32,478 nucleotides of DNA, taken from IMG/VR virus record IMGVR_UViG_3300021961_000357, positions 1 through 32,478 of that record; one strand, given 5' to 3'. Under the pieces are notes generated by a model that made no database searches, was not told where the DNA came from, and saw nothing but the letters and a program-made list of their open reading frames with translations. The position numbers and the translations under genes were made by a program. Of this stretch, positions 23,539 to 30,617 are shown piece by piece. How positions within the stretch are numbered: position 1 is the stretch's first letter; each line of letters opens with the position of its first letter. This DNA is from a virus.

Positions 23539-23762
23539 GCCACTTCAACCTCACAGGATGGCCAACGGTTTTTGGCGTATTTGATGGCCGCGGCCTTGCT
23601 TTCGGCGCGCGTGATCCATGTGAGCGGTTTAGCGCCTTTGGGGTAGACGATCAGCCGATATTCCTTGGTTCGGCTGCCAGCCTTTGGCCGGCTGACGCCT
23701 TCCCCATAAACGCCTTGGGCCTCTTCTGCCCATTGGAGCAATGCGCCCTTGATATCAGCCAT
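23535..23762 (-). CDS. Hypothetical protein, 75 aa
   Basis: An N-terminal helix (MADIKGALLQWAEEAQGVYG) is followed by a Lys/Arg-rich beta segment (SRTKEYRLIVYPKGAKPLTW) and a helix with ESKAAAIKYAKNRWPSCEVE. The beta-alpha arrangement resembles small DNA- or RNA-binding proteins, but no motif is diagnostic. The start overlaps the upstream gene by 8 nt, the end overlaps downstream by 4 nt. Confidence 0.65.
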   Translation of the reverse strand: MADIKGALLQWAEEAQGVYGEGVSRPKAGSRTKEYRLIVYPKGAKPLTWITRAESKAAAIKYAKNRWPSCEVEVA

Positions 23763-23928
23763 TAGTGATTAGGTGGTTGTCTTTGTCGGGGTTCAGCCAG
23801 CGGATTTCGTCCCAATACTGAATCCAGCCATCGAACGCCTCAGCCTTGGCTTGCTGGAAATTCTCAGCCCGGATGCACTCGCGCACCGCTGCGCTCTCTA
23901 TATAGAAGTAATAGGACTTCTCAGTCAT
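23755..23928 (-). CDS. Hypothetical protein, 57 aa
   Basis: The ATG at 23928 gives MTEKSYYFYIESAAVRECIR, then AENFQQAKAEAFDGWIQYWD and a short tail. It is aromatic-rich with a likely beta-alpha-beta fold. A GGAG ribosome site lies about 10 nt before this start; in-frame starts further upstream fall inside the preceding gene. It overlaps that gene by 8 nt. Function unknown. Confidence 0.6.
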   Translation of the reverse strand: MTEKSYYFYIESAAVRECIRAENFQQAKAEAFDGWIQYWDEIRWLNPDKDNHLITNG

Positions 23929-24052
23929 GCCGCACATACTCCTGAGTTCCTGAATGGGTCGAGCCGTGATGGGCGGTGGCGTCAAGGCCGATCATCGCGA
24001 AGGCGCTGGCAGCGATGACAAAGCAGAGCAGGTTCCCGAGTTTGGCGGACAT
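23921..24052 (-). CDS. Small membrane or secreted peptide, 43 aa
   Basis: First gene of the minus-strand block. MSAKLGNLLCFVIAASAFAM starts a single hydrophobic helix that runs on to IGLDATAHHGST, ending in a polar His-containing tail (EYVRHD). It could be a membrane peptide or carry a signal peptide cleaved after TAHHG. A TACC element lies 7 nt before the ATG on the minus strand. Very short, so coding status is less certain than for its neighbours. Confidence 0.5.
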   Translation of the reverse strand: MSAKLGNLLCFVIAASAFAMIGLDATAHHGSTHSGTQEYVRHD

Positions 24053-24170
24053 GGCGCAGGTGGTAGACGTGCAAATGATGCCGCACCTACCCGCAACCTG
24101 CAACGTCTACCCGCACATCGCTACAGACTGTCGCAATGTCGGTAGCGTAGGAGTTGTCCGCGCTCATACC
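24053..24170. promoter_or_regulatory. Divergent regulatory region with CTACC repeats
   Basis: Lies between the minus-strand small-gene block and the plus-strand gene at 24171/24189. It contains direct repeats CTACCCGCA at 24087-24095 and 24107-24115, exactly 20 nt apart, an inverted pair GGTAGACGT (24062-24070) and ACGTCTACC (24103-24111), another minus-strand CTACC at 24141-24145, and TACCAT at 24167-24172. The layout is that of a multi-site operator or divergent promoter. See findings. Confidence 0.5.
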
Positions 24171-24368
24171 ATGAATTTCGGGGACTGGATGGCGGTGGAC
24201 ATATCCACCGAACAAAAATTCGAGATCGAAAAACAAGCCCGGTCATTGCTCGAAAGCGAAGACGCGGGCGTGATGGCCGCGGCTCTGCTGAAACAGTGCT
24301 GCTACCAGCAGCAACTGCTTCAACAGGCCGTCAATGAAATTGCTCGGCTTGAGTGCCAGCTGATGTGA
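24171..24368 (+). CDS. Hypothetical helical protein, 59-65 aa
   Basis: Reads MNFGDWMAVDISTEQKFEIE, then KQARSLLESEDAGVMAAALL and CCYQQQLLQQAVNEIARLEC. A second ATG at 24189 (MAVDIS) has GGGGA 4 nt upstream and may be the real start. The ISTEQKFEIE beginning and the YQQQLLQQAV helix resemble a small helical family I have seen in cyanophage genomes, without a known role. It is isolated on the plus strand between two minus-strand blocks. Its TGA and the convergent gene's stop abut in one TGATCA palindrome (24366-24371). Confidence 0.65.
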   Translation: MNFGDWMAVDISTEQKFEIEKQARSLLESEDAGVMAAALLKQCCYQQQLLQQAVNEIARLECQLM

Positions 24369-24683
24369 TCAGAAGAGATCCCCATCCATCTCAACAACCA
24401 CCCCATCGGTGGCCTTTGCCAAGCTCTGGGCAGCATCACCAGGATCCACCCAGTCGCGCGGAGGTTGGCCCACTGCGCTGATGTAGTTCAGTCCCGACTT
24501 GGCCTGTTTCTTCCAGCCGCTGATTGGCACCTGCACCGCACCGTATTGGTCCGGCGCTTGGCTCATCACAAAGCGGCAGAGCGCGTCCAGCTCTTCCACC
24601 TTGATATTCATCATCCCCGAAAAGTCAATTTTGCTGTCGGGTTTTGTGCTCTTGAAGATGCTCAGGTTCAGCTTGAAGCTCAT
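24369..24683 (-). CDS. Putative single-strand DNA-binding protein, 104 aa
   Basis: Starts MSFKLNLSIFKSTKPDSKID and continues with NIKVEELDALCRFVMSQ, VQVPISGWKKQAKSGLNYIS, ending in VVVEMDGDLF. The beta-rich body with Trp and Lys, its place at the end of a RecE-RecT operon, and the acidic tail ending in a hydrophobic-Phe pair like the SSB tip all suggest ssDNA binding. No SSB motif is certain, so this is inference. It starts in the stop of the HTH gene (ATGA). Confidence 0.6.
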   Translation of the reverse strand: MSFKLNLSIFKSTKPDSKIDFSGMMNIKVEELDALCRFVMSQAPDQYGAVQVPISGWKKQAKSGLNYISAVGQPPRDWVDPGDAAQSLAKATDGVVVEMDGDLF

Positions 24684-24874
24684 GGTTCGTTGTGGGTGAT
24701 GGTGTTGGCCTTTTCGTATTGCTCCACCTCGGCCAGTGGGTAGAGCACAACGCCGGGCGTCTTGAAATACGCCGGCCCCTTCTCAGCCTTGCGCCAACGC
24801 ATCAGCGTGTCAGGGTGTAACCCCCAACGCTTGGCCAGCTGAGTTGCTGTCAAATACTCAGAAGAGTTCGTCAT
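24680..24874 (-). CDS. Excisionase/MerR-type helix-turn-helix protein, 64 aa
   Basis: EYLTATQLAKRWGLHPDTL is the winged-helix start, WRKAEKGPAYFKTPG the wing, and VLYPLAEVEQYEKANTI the closing helix, as in the HTH_17/excisionase family. It binds DNA and could be a regulator of the recombination operon or an architectural factor. The ATG at 24874 lies inside the RecT gene end (17-nt overlap); a TTG at 24880 behind a GGAG site is an alternative start. No integrase is present for it to serve as Xis, so a regulatory role is more likely. Confidence 0.75.
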   Translation of the reverse strand: MTNSSEYLTATQLAKRWGLHPDTLMRWRKAEKGPAYFKTPGVVLYPLAEVEQYEKANTITHNEP

Positions 24875-25520
24875 CCTCAACCGGCTCCGGCTTGGGTTGT
24901 TCCGCCACCTTGGCGTTTAGATCAGACACTGCTGAAACGGTGACCTCCTCAATGTCAATCGCTTCCTCCTGGGTGTGCATACCCAGCAAAATGTCGCTGG
25001 CGTAGAGACGGCTCCAAAACGATGCCGCCCTGAACCTGATCATTTGCTCAGGCATTGTGCGCCACTTGCTGCCGCCCTTTGTCAACCATCCTTCAGCCTT
25101 GGCCATTGCCATTGTGATGGTTGGCCCTTTTAAAGGTTCGCCGTCTGACAGATCCTTGGCTATGGCATAACAAGCCATGCTGTCGCCTTCGCCAGTCAAT
25201 ACAAATCTCAGAGGGCTAAAGCGTCCACAGCTGTTGATGATGCCAATCATGAACGGCGTAGATAAGACCAGGCGCCCTTGAATGAAATAGCTGTTCTGCA
25301 TCAAATCAGATGCATCTACGCCAAGGCGTAACGCCCTACTGCAGGCGATGATTGCATTGCCAAATCCGGCTTGGCCCTGATATTCGCGGGGCACATGACT
25401 TGCAGAGCAATAGACCTTGGCTATTCGCTGGATGTGCTCTAACGCAATGATGCTGTCGATTCCTCGCCATACATCAGGCACGCTTGCATTGCTTTTGGCC
25501 AAGGCTGAGTTTTCTTCCAT
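24858..25520 (-). CDS. RecT-like single-strand annealing protein
   Basis: 220 aa. The pattern LMQNSYFIQGRLVLSTPFMI, INSCGRFSPLRFVLTGEGDS, MAMAKAEGWLTKGGSKWRTM and PEQMIRFRAASFWSRLYASD, then GMHTQEEAIDIEE matches the RecT family, which anneals complementary strands after exonuclease resection. The end EPVEDDELF is acidic and may contact partners as SSB tails do. It starts 2 nt after the RecE-like gene, with AGGAG (9 nt spacing) inside the end of that gene. Together they form a RecE/RecT homologous-recombination pair. Confidence 0.8.
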   Translation of the reverse strand: MEENSALAKSNASVPDVWRGIDSIIALEHIQRIAKVYCSASHVPREYQGQAGFGNAIIACSRALRLGVDASDLMQNSYFIQGRLVLSTPFMIGIINSCGRFSPLRFVLTGEGDSMACYAIAKDLSDGEPLKGPTITMAMAKAEGWLTKGGSKWRTMPEQMIRFRAASFWSRLYASDILLGMHTQEEAIDIEEVTVSAVSDLNAKVAEQPKPEPVEDDELF

Positions 25521-25522
25521 CT

Positions 25523-26359
25523 TTAGAACTCCTGGATTTCAGTGATTTCAGGTGCCGCCCCACCCTTCTTTGCCCAGTCGGGCAGGGTGAGCGTTTCGAT
25601 GGCGTCGCTATAGCTGGGCCATTTGTCGGCCTCGCGGCAATCGGCGATCCTCTGCAGATCGCGCTGGCATAGTCGCCAACCGTGTTCGATCAGCTCTTCA
25701 TCTGCGGCGTAGACCCCGACGCCATAGGGCGCCTCAGTCTCAACGGCTATAAAGATGAACGCTTCAGGCCGGATGCCCGTGGCCTGTTCAATTCCGTGCA
25801 GATACCAAGCCGCCTGCACGCCGTAGCGATAGGTCATCACGCTTTGCCGGAAACCACGCGGGCTGGCGTCGCGCGTGCTCTTTAGATCAACGGCGATCTT
25901 GCCATCGTCGCTGAGCCAGTCCGGCCTGCATTTGCACTGCAACCCGGTCGCAGCATCGCGCCACATGTGGGTGGTTTCAGGCTCGCCGTTCATCGCCAGC
26001 AGCATTGCCGCCGCTGGGTGCTTCCACACAGATCGGCCCATGTGCTGGACTTTTTCGCCTTCCTCGGCAGTGAGCACCTGCTTGCCTTGTGCGATCACTT
26101 GGAACTGCGCCCAGGCTTCCTTGCCGGCCTTAGTGCGCCGATCAATGCCAGCCGGTGCAACGGCCCACTCGTCATCCCATTTGCTCAGCTCAAGCGTGTG
26201 CGTGTGGAACGCACTGCCAAGCCGCATGGATGGGGTCGGTTCTGGCGCCACCCGTTTTGGGTCCACATACCGCGCCCAGTAATGCAGCGGACTGCGGGCG
26301 ATTTTGTCGAGGTGGCTTTTGCTGATCGCCGGATGCGCGTGATATTGCGCGTTGTCCAT
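25523..26359 (-). CDS. RecE-like PD-(D/E)XK exonuclease
   Basis: 278 aa from ATG 26359. YHAHPAISKSHLDKIARSP near the start, SMRLGSAFHTHTLE, CKCRPDWLSDDGKIAVDLKS with the D...(D/E)xK metal-binding core, and VMTYRYGVQAAWYLHGI follow the RecE/DUF3799/RecB-like nuclease pattern. It would resect double-strand ends to give single strands for the RecT-like partner. The frame is open past 26359 but runs into the divergent helicase gene, and homologues begin near YHAHPA. The operon order is nuclease, RecT, HTH, SSB-like. Confidence 0.85.
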   Translation of the reverse strand: MDNAQYHAHPAISKSHLDKIARSPLHYWARYVDPKRVAPEPTPSMRLGSAFHTHTLELSKWDDEWAVAPAGIDRRTKAGKEAWAQFQVIAQGKQVLTAEEGEKVQHMGRSVWKHPAAAMLLAMNGEPETTHMWRDAATGLQCKCRPDWLSDDGKIAVDLKSTRDASPRGFRQSVMTYRYGVQAAWYLHGIEQATGIRPEAFIFIAVETEAPYGVGVYAADEELIEHGWRLCQRDLQRIADCREADKWPSYSDAIETLTLPDWAKKGGAAPEITEIQEF

Positions 26360-26397
26360 GACTTGTGGCAACTTGCGGCAGGCTATAGCCTGTTGCC
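26360..26397. promoter_or_regulatory. Operator-like divergent promoter between recE-like and helicase genes
   Basis: The whole 38-nt gap is patterned. CAGGCTATAGCCTG (26379-26392) is a perfect 14-bp palindrome, and ACTTGTGGCA-ACTTGCGGCA (26361-26380) is a tandem 10-bp repeat with one mismatch. TATAGC in the palindrome centre could serve as -10 on both strands. On the plus strand it ends 8 nt before the helicase ATG, and no ribosome site is present. Confidence 0.6.
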
Positions 26398-27783
26398 ATG
26401 CAATGCAACCCTGTGCAGCTGCGGCCATATCAGAACCGCGCAATCGGTGACCTACGCCATGCCTATCGATCAGGTAGCCGTTCACCTCTCCTATGCCTAC
26501 CGACCGGCGGCGGCAAAACAATCATCTTTACCGCCATTGCCCAAGCGACAGCAGCCAAGGGCCTGAACGTCCTGATCTTGGTCCATCGCCGTGAGCTGCT
26601 GCGCCAAGCATCCGCCAAGCTCCGCAACGTAGGTCTGCAGCACGGAACCATTGCAGCAGGCTTGCCCTTCACCAGCGATCAGGTCCAAATCGCCTCAGTC
26701 CAAACCCTCGTGCGCCGCTTGTCGCGCATCGACTGGCAGCCGGCGCTGATCATCATCGATGAGGCCCATCACGCTGTAGCCGGATCCTGGGACCGCGTGC
26801 TCAGCCATTGGCCCAGCGCCTACCGGCTCGGCGTATCAGCCACGCCATGCCGCCTAGACGGCCGCGGCCTTGGCAATGCCTTTGACGCACTGGTCCTAGG
26901 TCCATCGGTCGCTGATCTGACCTGCCAGGGTTTCCTGGCTGAGGCTCGGATCTATGCCCCGCCCGTAATCGCAGACCTCGGCAAGCTTCACACTCGCGCA
27001 GGTGATTACGCCACCGATGAGGCCGCCGACGCCATGGATCGGCCCACGGTCACTGGCGACGCCGTGGCCCACTATCAACGGCTCGCAGTAGGCCAGCCCG
27101 CTATCGCCTTCTGCTGCAATACCAAGCACGCCGCATCAGTCGCCGCTCAATTCCAAGCCGCAGGCATCAACGCCGCCACACTGCTTGGCACAAACAAGCC
27201 AGAAGAACGCGACCAGCTGGTGGCCGACCTGGCCCGTGGCCGCCTGCAGGTGCTGGTCACCGTTGACGTGGTTTCTGAGGGTTTCGATTGCCCAGGCGCA
27301 TCGGTCGCGATCTTGCTGCGGCCCACAAAATCCGAATCGCTCTATCTGCAGCAAGTTGGCCGCGTACTCAGACCCAAGCCCGACGACAGCAAGGCGCTGA
27401 TCCTTGATCACGTCGGCAACGTCATGCGCCACGGATTCCCAGACGATGCCCGCGCATGGTCCCTAGCTGATGGCCTGCGCCGTAACCGGGCCACCTCAGC
27501 AGCGCCCACCGTGCGCACATGCCCCAGCTGTTATGCAGCGTTTAAGCCCCAGCCGCTATGCCCCGTCTGTGGCACTGACTGCGCACCTAAGGCCAAGCGC
27601 GGCATGGCCCAGGTCGATGGTGAGCTGCAAGAACTGCGCCGCGAATCCGTACAGCAGCGGACCAGCCACCGCCGCGAACAGGGCAAGGCGCGCTCACTGC
27701 AGCAGCTGCTGGCGCTGGCCAAAGAGCGCGGTTACTCGCCAGGCTGGGCATACAAGGTGTTTGCGGCAAGAAGTGGCAGGTAG
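26398..27783 (+). CDS. Superfamily 2 DNA helicase with zinc-ribbon C-terminus
   Basis: 461 aa. Motifs: Q-like LRPYQNRAIGDLR (residues 8-20), Walker A LPTGGGKT (about 34-41), DEAHH (about 121-125), SATPCR (about 147), a second RecA domain with VTVDVVSEGFDCPGASVAIL, and motif VI QQVGRVLRP (about 318). The C-terminus (CPSCYAAFKPQPLCPVCGTD) has two CxxC pairs. ATP-driven unwinding in phage replication or recombination fits its neighbours. No Shine-Dalgarno site precedes the ATG, so the message may be leaderless, starting from the palindromic promoter. The last codon, TAG, lies in a repeated 12-mer shared with 20341. Confidence 0.9.
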   Translation: MQCNPVQLRPYQNRAIGDLRHAYRSGSRSPLLCLPTGGGKTIIFTAIAQATAAKGLNVLILVHRRELLRQASAKLRNVGLQHGTIAAGLPFTSDQVQIASVQTLVRRLSRIDWQPALIIIDEAHHAVAGSWDRVLSHWPSAYRLGVSATPCRLDGRGLGNAFDALVLGPSVADLTCQGFLAEARIYAPPVIADLGKLHTRAGDYATDEAADAMDRPTVTGDAVAHYQRLAVGQPAIAFCCNTKHAASVAAQFQAAGINAATLLGTNKPEERDQLVADLARGRLQVLVTVDVVSEGFDCPGASVAILLRPTKSESLYLQQVGRVLRPKPDDSKALILDHVGNVMRHGFPDDARAWSLADGLRRNRATSAAPTVRTCPSCYAAFKPQPLCPVCGTDCAPKAKRGMAQVDGELQELRRESVQQRTSHRREQGKARSLQQLLALAKERGYSPGWAYKVFAARSGR

Positions 27784-27796
27784 TAGGTGGATGTGG

Positions 27797-27802
27797 TATA
27801 TT
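27797..27802 (+). promoter_or_regulatory. Extended -10 promoter (TGGTATATT)
   Basis: TATATT (27797-27802) preceded by TGG gives an extended -10 element. It lies in the 56-nt gap before the gene at 27840, with a short GGGG-AGA-CCCC hairpin (27814-27824) in the leader. No good -35 at 17 nt. The gap also carries the 12-mer shared with 20341. Confidence 0.5.
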
Positions 27803-27839
27803 TGAGAAGTCAGGGGGAGACCCCACCACTCACAGACAA

Positions 27840-28049
27840 ATGACCAACTTCGTTCAGATCCAGTCCGTCGGCCGCGTTGCAGGCAAGCCCGCTGGTGAAC
27901 TTCAGCCCGGCGACGTGACCATTTGGAACTTCGGTTACAAGCACGCCGTGGCTCGCATCGTTCGCGAAACCAAGGCTCAAGTCATTGTTGAGTTTGACGA
28001 CGGCTGGCAAAAGCGCATGGCCAAGACTCGCTTGGTGGCGGTTGTCTGA
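27840..28049 (+). CDS. Small beta-rich protein, 69 aa
   Basis: MTNFVQIQSVGRVAGKPAGE, then LQPGDVTIWNFGYKHAVARI, VRETKAQVIVEFDDGWQKRM and a closing AKTRLVAVV. It has five short strands with a PGD turn, like an OB- or SH3-type barrel. It sits between replication helicase and nuclease genes, so a nucleic-acid role is plausible. Similar PGDVTxWNFG proteins occur in phages as hypothetical. It is preceded by a probable promoter and a small leader hairpin. Confidence 0.7.
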   Translation: MTNFVQIQSVGRVAGKPAGELQPGDVTIWNFGYKHAVARIVRETKAQVIVEFDDGWQKRMAKTRLVAVV

Positions 28050-28054
28050 TCTCT

Positions 28055-28130
28055 CGCCGGGGAGCCTGCAATACAACAGCGGCCGAGCCGTAAATACAGG
28101 GCGCGTAGTGGCGCGATCCATACCCCGGCG
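28055..28130 (+). other. Inverted-repeat intergenic element
   Basis: CGCCGGGG (28055-28062) is exactly complementary to CCCCGGCG (28123-28130), 60 nt apart. Inside lies a GCGCG-TAGTG-GCGCG direct repeat (28101-28105 and 28111-28115). The element could fold into a long hairpin-like RNA in the leader of the VRR-NUC gene, or be a binding site. A tRNA was considered and rejected because no T-arm or anticodon arm forms. Confidence 0.4.
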
Positions 28131-28138
28131 TCACCCTT

Positions 28139-28150
28139 TACCCTGCAGGG
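28139..28150 (+). promoter_or_regulatory. TACCCT element and palindrome before the VRR-NUC gene
   Basis: TACCCT (28139-28144) ends 6 nt before the GTG start, the same spacing as before 30809. It overlaps a 10-bp perfect palindrome CCCTGCAGGG (28141-28150) that abuts the start codon and also supplies a possible but very close AGGG. A candidate -10 or regulator site. Confidence 0.4.
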
Positions 28151-28504
28151 GTGGCAAACGATGAGACCACAATCCAGCAGCAGATACGCCTAGCACTAGG
28201 CACACGTTCGGACCTGCGCCTGTTCCGCAACAACACAGGCACACTTCCAGATCCGCGCACCGGCCGGCCCGTGCAGTTCGGCCTCGCCCGTGGTTCCGCT
28301 GATCTCATCGGCCTGCGCACCGTCACGATCACGCCCGAGATGGTGGGTCAACAGGTAGCCGTCTTCACTTCAATCGAAGTCAAGACCCCGAAAGGCCGCC
28401 CAACTGCCGAGCAGCAGAACTGGCTCCATATGGTCCGCTCTCTCGGAGGCATCGCAGGGATCGCTCGCTCAGTGCGAGACGCTCAAAACCTATTGGATTC
28501 TTGA
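28151..28504 (+). CDS. VRR-NUC domain nuclease
   Basis: 117 aa with a GTG start. The single-domain pattern is clear: LRLFRNNTGTLPDPRTGRPV, FGLARGSADLIGL holding the first acidic residue, VFTSIEVKTPKGRPTAEQQN with the ExK core, and WLHMVRSLGGIAGIARSVRD. VRR-NUC proteins are PD-(D/E)XK nucleases that act on branched or flapped DNA. Standalone phage versions sit by replication genes, as here, and probably resolve replication or recombination intermediates. Confidence 0.9.
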   Translation: MANDETTIQQQIRLALGTRSDLRLFRNNTGTLPDPRTGRPVQFGLARGSADLIGLRTVTITPEMVGQQVAVFTSIEVKTPKGRPTAEQQNWLHMVRSLGGIAGIARSVRDAQNLLDS

Positions 28505-28553
28505 GACTCCTCCTGATTTTCTTCCCAACCTCCTAACCCTGCGCCACACTCTG

Positions 28554-28564
28554 ACGGCTACCAT
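28554..28564 (+). promoter_or_regulatory. ACGGCTACCAT element before the primase gene
   Basis: The 9-mer ACGGCTACC (28554-28562), also at 8166 and 21247, is followed by AT to give TACCAT, which ends 10 nt before the ATG at 28575. No ribosome site lies between. Possible -10 of a short-leader transcript. Confidence 0.4.
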
Positions 28565-28574
28565 CCGCCGTCCA

Positions 28575-30617
28575 ATGTCCCCCATCGTCGATCAGCTCTG
28601 CGCCATTCCTGATTCTTGGGCGCTAGTTGCTGTCGGTAACGACAAACGCCCCTATCAGCCTGAATGGCAGAAACATCCGCTCACAAAGCGCCAAGTTGAA
28701 GCCGAACTATCAGCAGGCCGTGCCGTAGCTGTTGGCGTCCTAGCTGGCCCACCCTCTGGCGGTCTCCTGTTCGTTGATCACGATGGCCTCGGCGCCTCTG
28801 AGGTGCTCGAATCCATCGGCACATCCCTGCGCGACCTGCCCAAATCCTGGGCCGTAACCTCCGGCCGTGATGGCCGTCTCCAAATCATCTACCGCGTCCC
28901 TGAACCCTTCTGGGATCAGATCAAGACGACCAAGCTCAAGTCCAGCATCAAAGGCGAACAACTCGAACTCCGCTGGACCGGCTGCCAGTCCGTCGTCATC
29001 GGCAAACACCCCATGACTGGCGCCTATCGCTGGCTCAAGGATCGCTCGCCTGATGACCTGCCTCTAGCTGAGGCTCCATCAGTGCTGCTGCAGCAGATGC
29101 AGCGCCCAATCGAAACGCCACCTCTCTTGGCCGCGGCCAATCCAATCGAAGACGCCGAACGCGCTCGCACCTACCTCAGCAATATCCCCAGCTCGATCGC
29201 TGATGACTACGACGAATGGGTCAAGGTCGGCATGGCACTCCATAGCGTCGGTGACGATTCTCTCTTGGCCGACTGGTGTCAATGGTCCGCTGCATCCGGC
29301 AAATACAAGGCCGGCGAATGTGAGACCAAATGGAAATCCTTTAAGTCTGATTCCGGTGGCGTTGGCCTTGGCACTCTCTACCACTTGGCTGGTGGAATCT
29401 CCCCGCGTGATCAAGCCATCAAAGCCATCAAATCTGCCCTTGGTACAAACAACCCAAAGGCGCAAACGATTGGCGCTGGATCTAAAGCCATCAAGCTTGA
29501 AACCGATGAGCTGATCCAACTCATCCAACAGCAAATGTCGGAGCGCCTGCGCTTCAACACCTACACCCAGAAAGTAGAACTCGACGAAAAACCCATCACT
29601 GATATCGAGCACCGCTACCTGGAATTTGCCCAGATGGGCGTCAAGGTTGCCAAGGAACTTGCCGCTGACTCCATGGTGTACGTCGCGCGCAAAAACCCTT
29701 ATGACCCCGTGCGCGAATACCTGGACCGCGTAGCAGATGAGGTGGCCCCTGCACCTATCGACCACCTAGCAAGCGCCTACCTGCGCCCAGGAGACGCTCC
29801 AGGGAGCCTTTACGACGCCATGCTGCGCTGCACCCTGATCGCCGCTGTACGGCGCGTCTACGACCCCGGCAGCAAGCACGACAGCGCCTGTGTGCTCATG
29901 GGACCCCAAGGCTGCGGCAAATCCACCTTCTGGCGCAACCTCGGCGGCGCGTTCTTCTCAGATGCCCTCCGCGACATCAACAGCAAGGACGACCTGATGG
30001 TGCTCCATTCCAGCTGGGTCATGGAGTGGGCTGAACTCGACCACATCACCGGCCGCCGTCACGCTGGCCAGGTCAAGGCGTTCCTGTCCCAGCAGACCGA
30101 CAAATTCCGCGTGCCCTACGGCAAGGCCGCTGAGGACTTTCCAAGGCGCTGCATCATCGTCGGCTCTACCAACCGCGACAGCGGGTTCCTGGTGGACGAC
30201 ACCGGCAACCGGCGCTTCTGGGTCATACCCGTCACCGTGGCGCCCCATATCCCCGTCGATGGCCTGCTGCTTGAGCGTGATGCCATCTGGTCCGCAGCAG
30301 TGGCCGCATATCGCGCCGGAGAGGCCAACCACCTGCCCCGTGAGCTTGCGCGCCAGGTGGAGGTGGAGAACGAGACCTACCTGGTTTCCAACCCGTGGCA
30401 ATCCGCCATTGAGACCTATCTCACAAATCGCAGATCGGTCTCAGCTTTGACATCAGAGGAGATTTTGACCAACGCAATTGAGAAGCCTCTGGAGCGCCAA
30501 ACCAAGGGAGATCAGATGCAGGTCGCATCCATTCTCAAGGATCTCGGATGGGTCAAGTATCGAGACTGTCAAAACGGTAGGCGCCAGTATGCGTGGCGTC
30601 TGCCCAACCTTGCCTGA
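28575..30617 (+). CDS. Primase-polymerase with PriCT and VirE/SF3-like helicase domain
   Basis: 680 aa replication protein. Residues about 1-190 form the bifunctional primase/polymerase N-domain: GNDKRPYQPEW, LAGPPSGGLLFVDHDG with the acidic metal site, and ELRWTGCQSVVIGKHPMTG. About 205-275 is a PriCT-2 domain (DYDEWVKVGMALHSVGD, WKSFKSD). From about 370 the VirE-type ATPase begins: Walker A GPQGCGKST (443-451), EWAELDHITGRRHAGQVKAF (about 482 on), PRRCIIVGSTNRDSGFLVDD and TGNRRFWVIPV. It would prime and unwind at the origin. The nearby low-complexity region after its stop is a candidate origin. Confidence 0.92.
   Translation: MSPIVDQLCAIPDSWALVAVGNDKRPYQPEWQKHPLTKRQVEAELSAGRAVAVGVLAGPPSGGLLFVDHDGLGASEVLESIGTSLRDLPKSWAVTSGRDGRLQIIYRVPEPFWDQIKTTKLKSSIKGEQLELRWTGCQSVVIGKHPMTGAYRWLKDRSPDDLPLAEAPSVLLQQMQRPIETPPLLAAANPIEDAERARTYLSNIPSSIADDYDEWVKVGMALHSVGDDSLLADWCQWSAASGKYKAGECETKWKSFKSDSGGVGLGTLYHLAGGISPRDQAIKAIKSALGTNNPKAQTIGAGSKAIKLETDELIQLIQQQMSERLRFNTYTQKVELDEKPITDIEHRYLEFAQMGVKVAKELAADSMVYVARKNPYDPVREYLDRVADEVAPAPIDHLASAYLRPGDAPGSLYDAMLRCTLIAAVRRVYDPGSKHDSACVLMGPQGCGKSTFWRNLGGAFFSDALRDINSKDDLMVLHSSWVMEWAELDHITGRRHAGQVKAFLSQQTDKFRVPYGKAAEDFPRRCIIVGSTNRDSGFLVDDTGNRRFWVIPVTVAPHIPVDGLLLERDAIWSAAVAAYRAGEANHLPRELARQVEVENETYLVSNPWQSAIETYLTNRRSVSALTSEEILTNAIEKPLERQTKGDQMQVASILKDLGWVKYRDCQNGRRQYAWRLPNLA

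Noticed and set aside
26398-26521. Longer form of the RecE-like gene starting at 26521
   Set aside because: The extra N-terminus overlaps the divergent helicase gene and is unlike the family, which begins near YHAHPA; the start at 26359 is preferred.
28056-28129. Possible tRNA: GCCGGGG/CCCCGGC ends 74 nt apart
   Set aside because: The 17 nt before the 3' strand do not form a T-arm and no anticodon stem exists; kept only as an inverted repeat.
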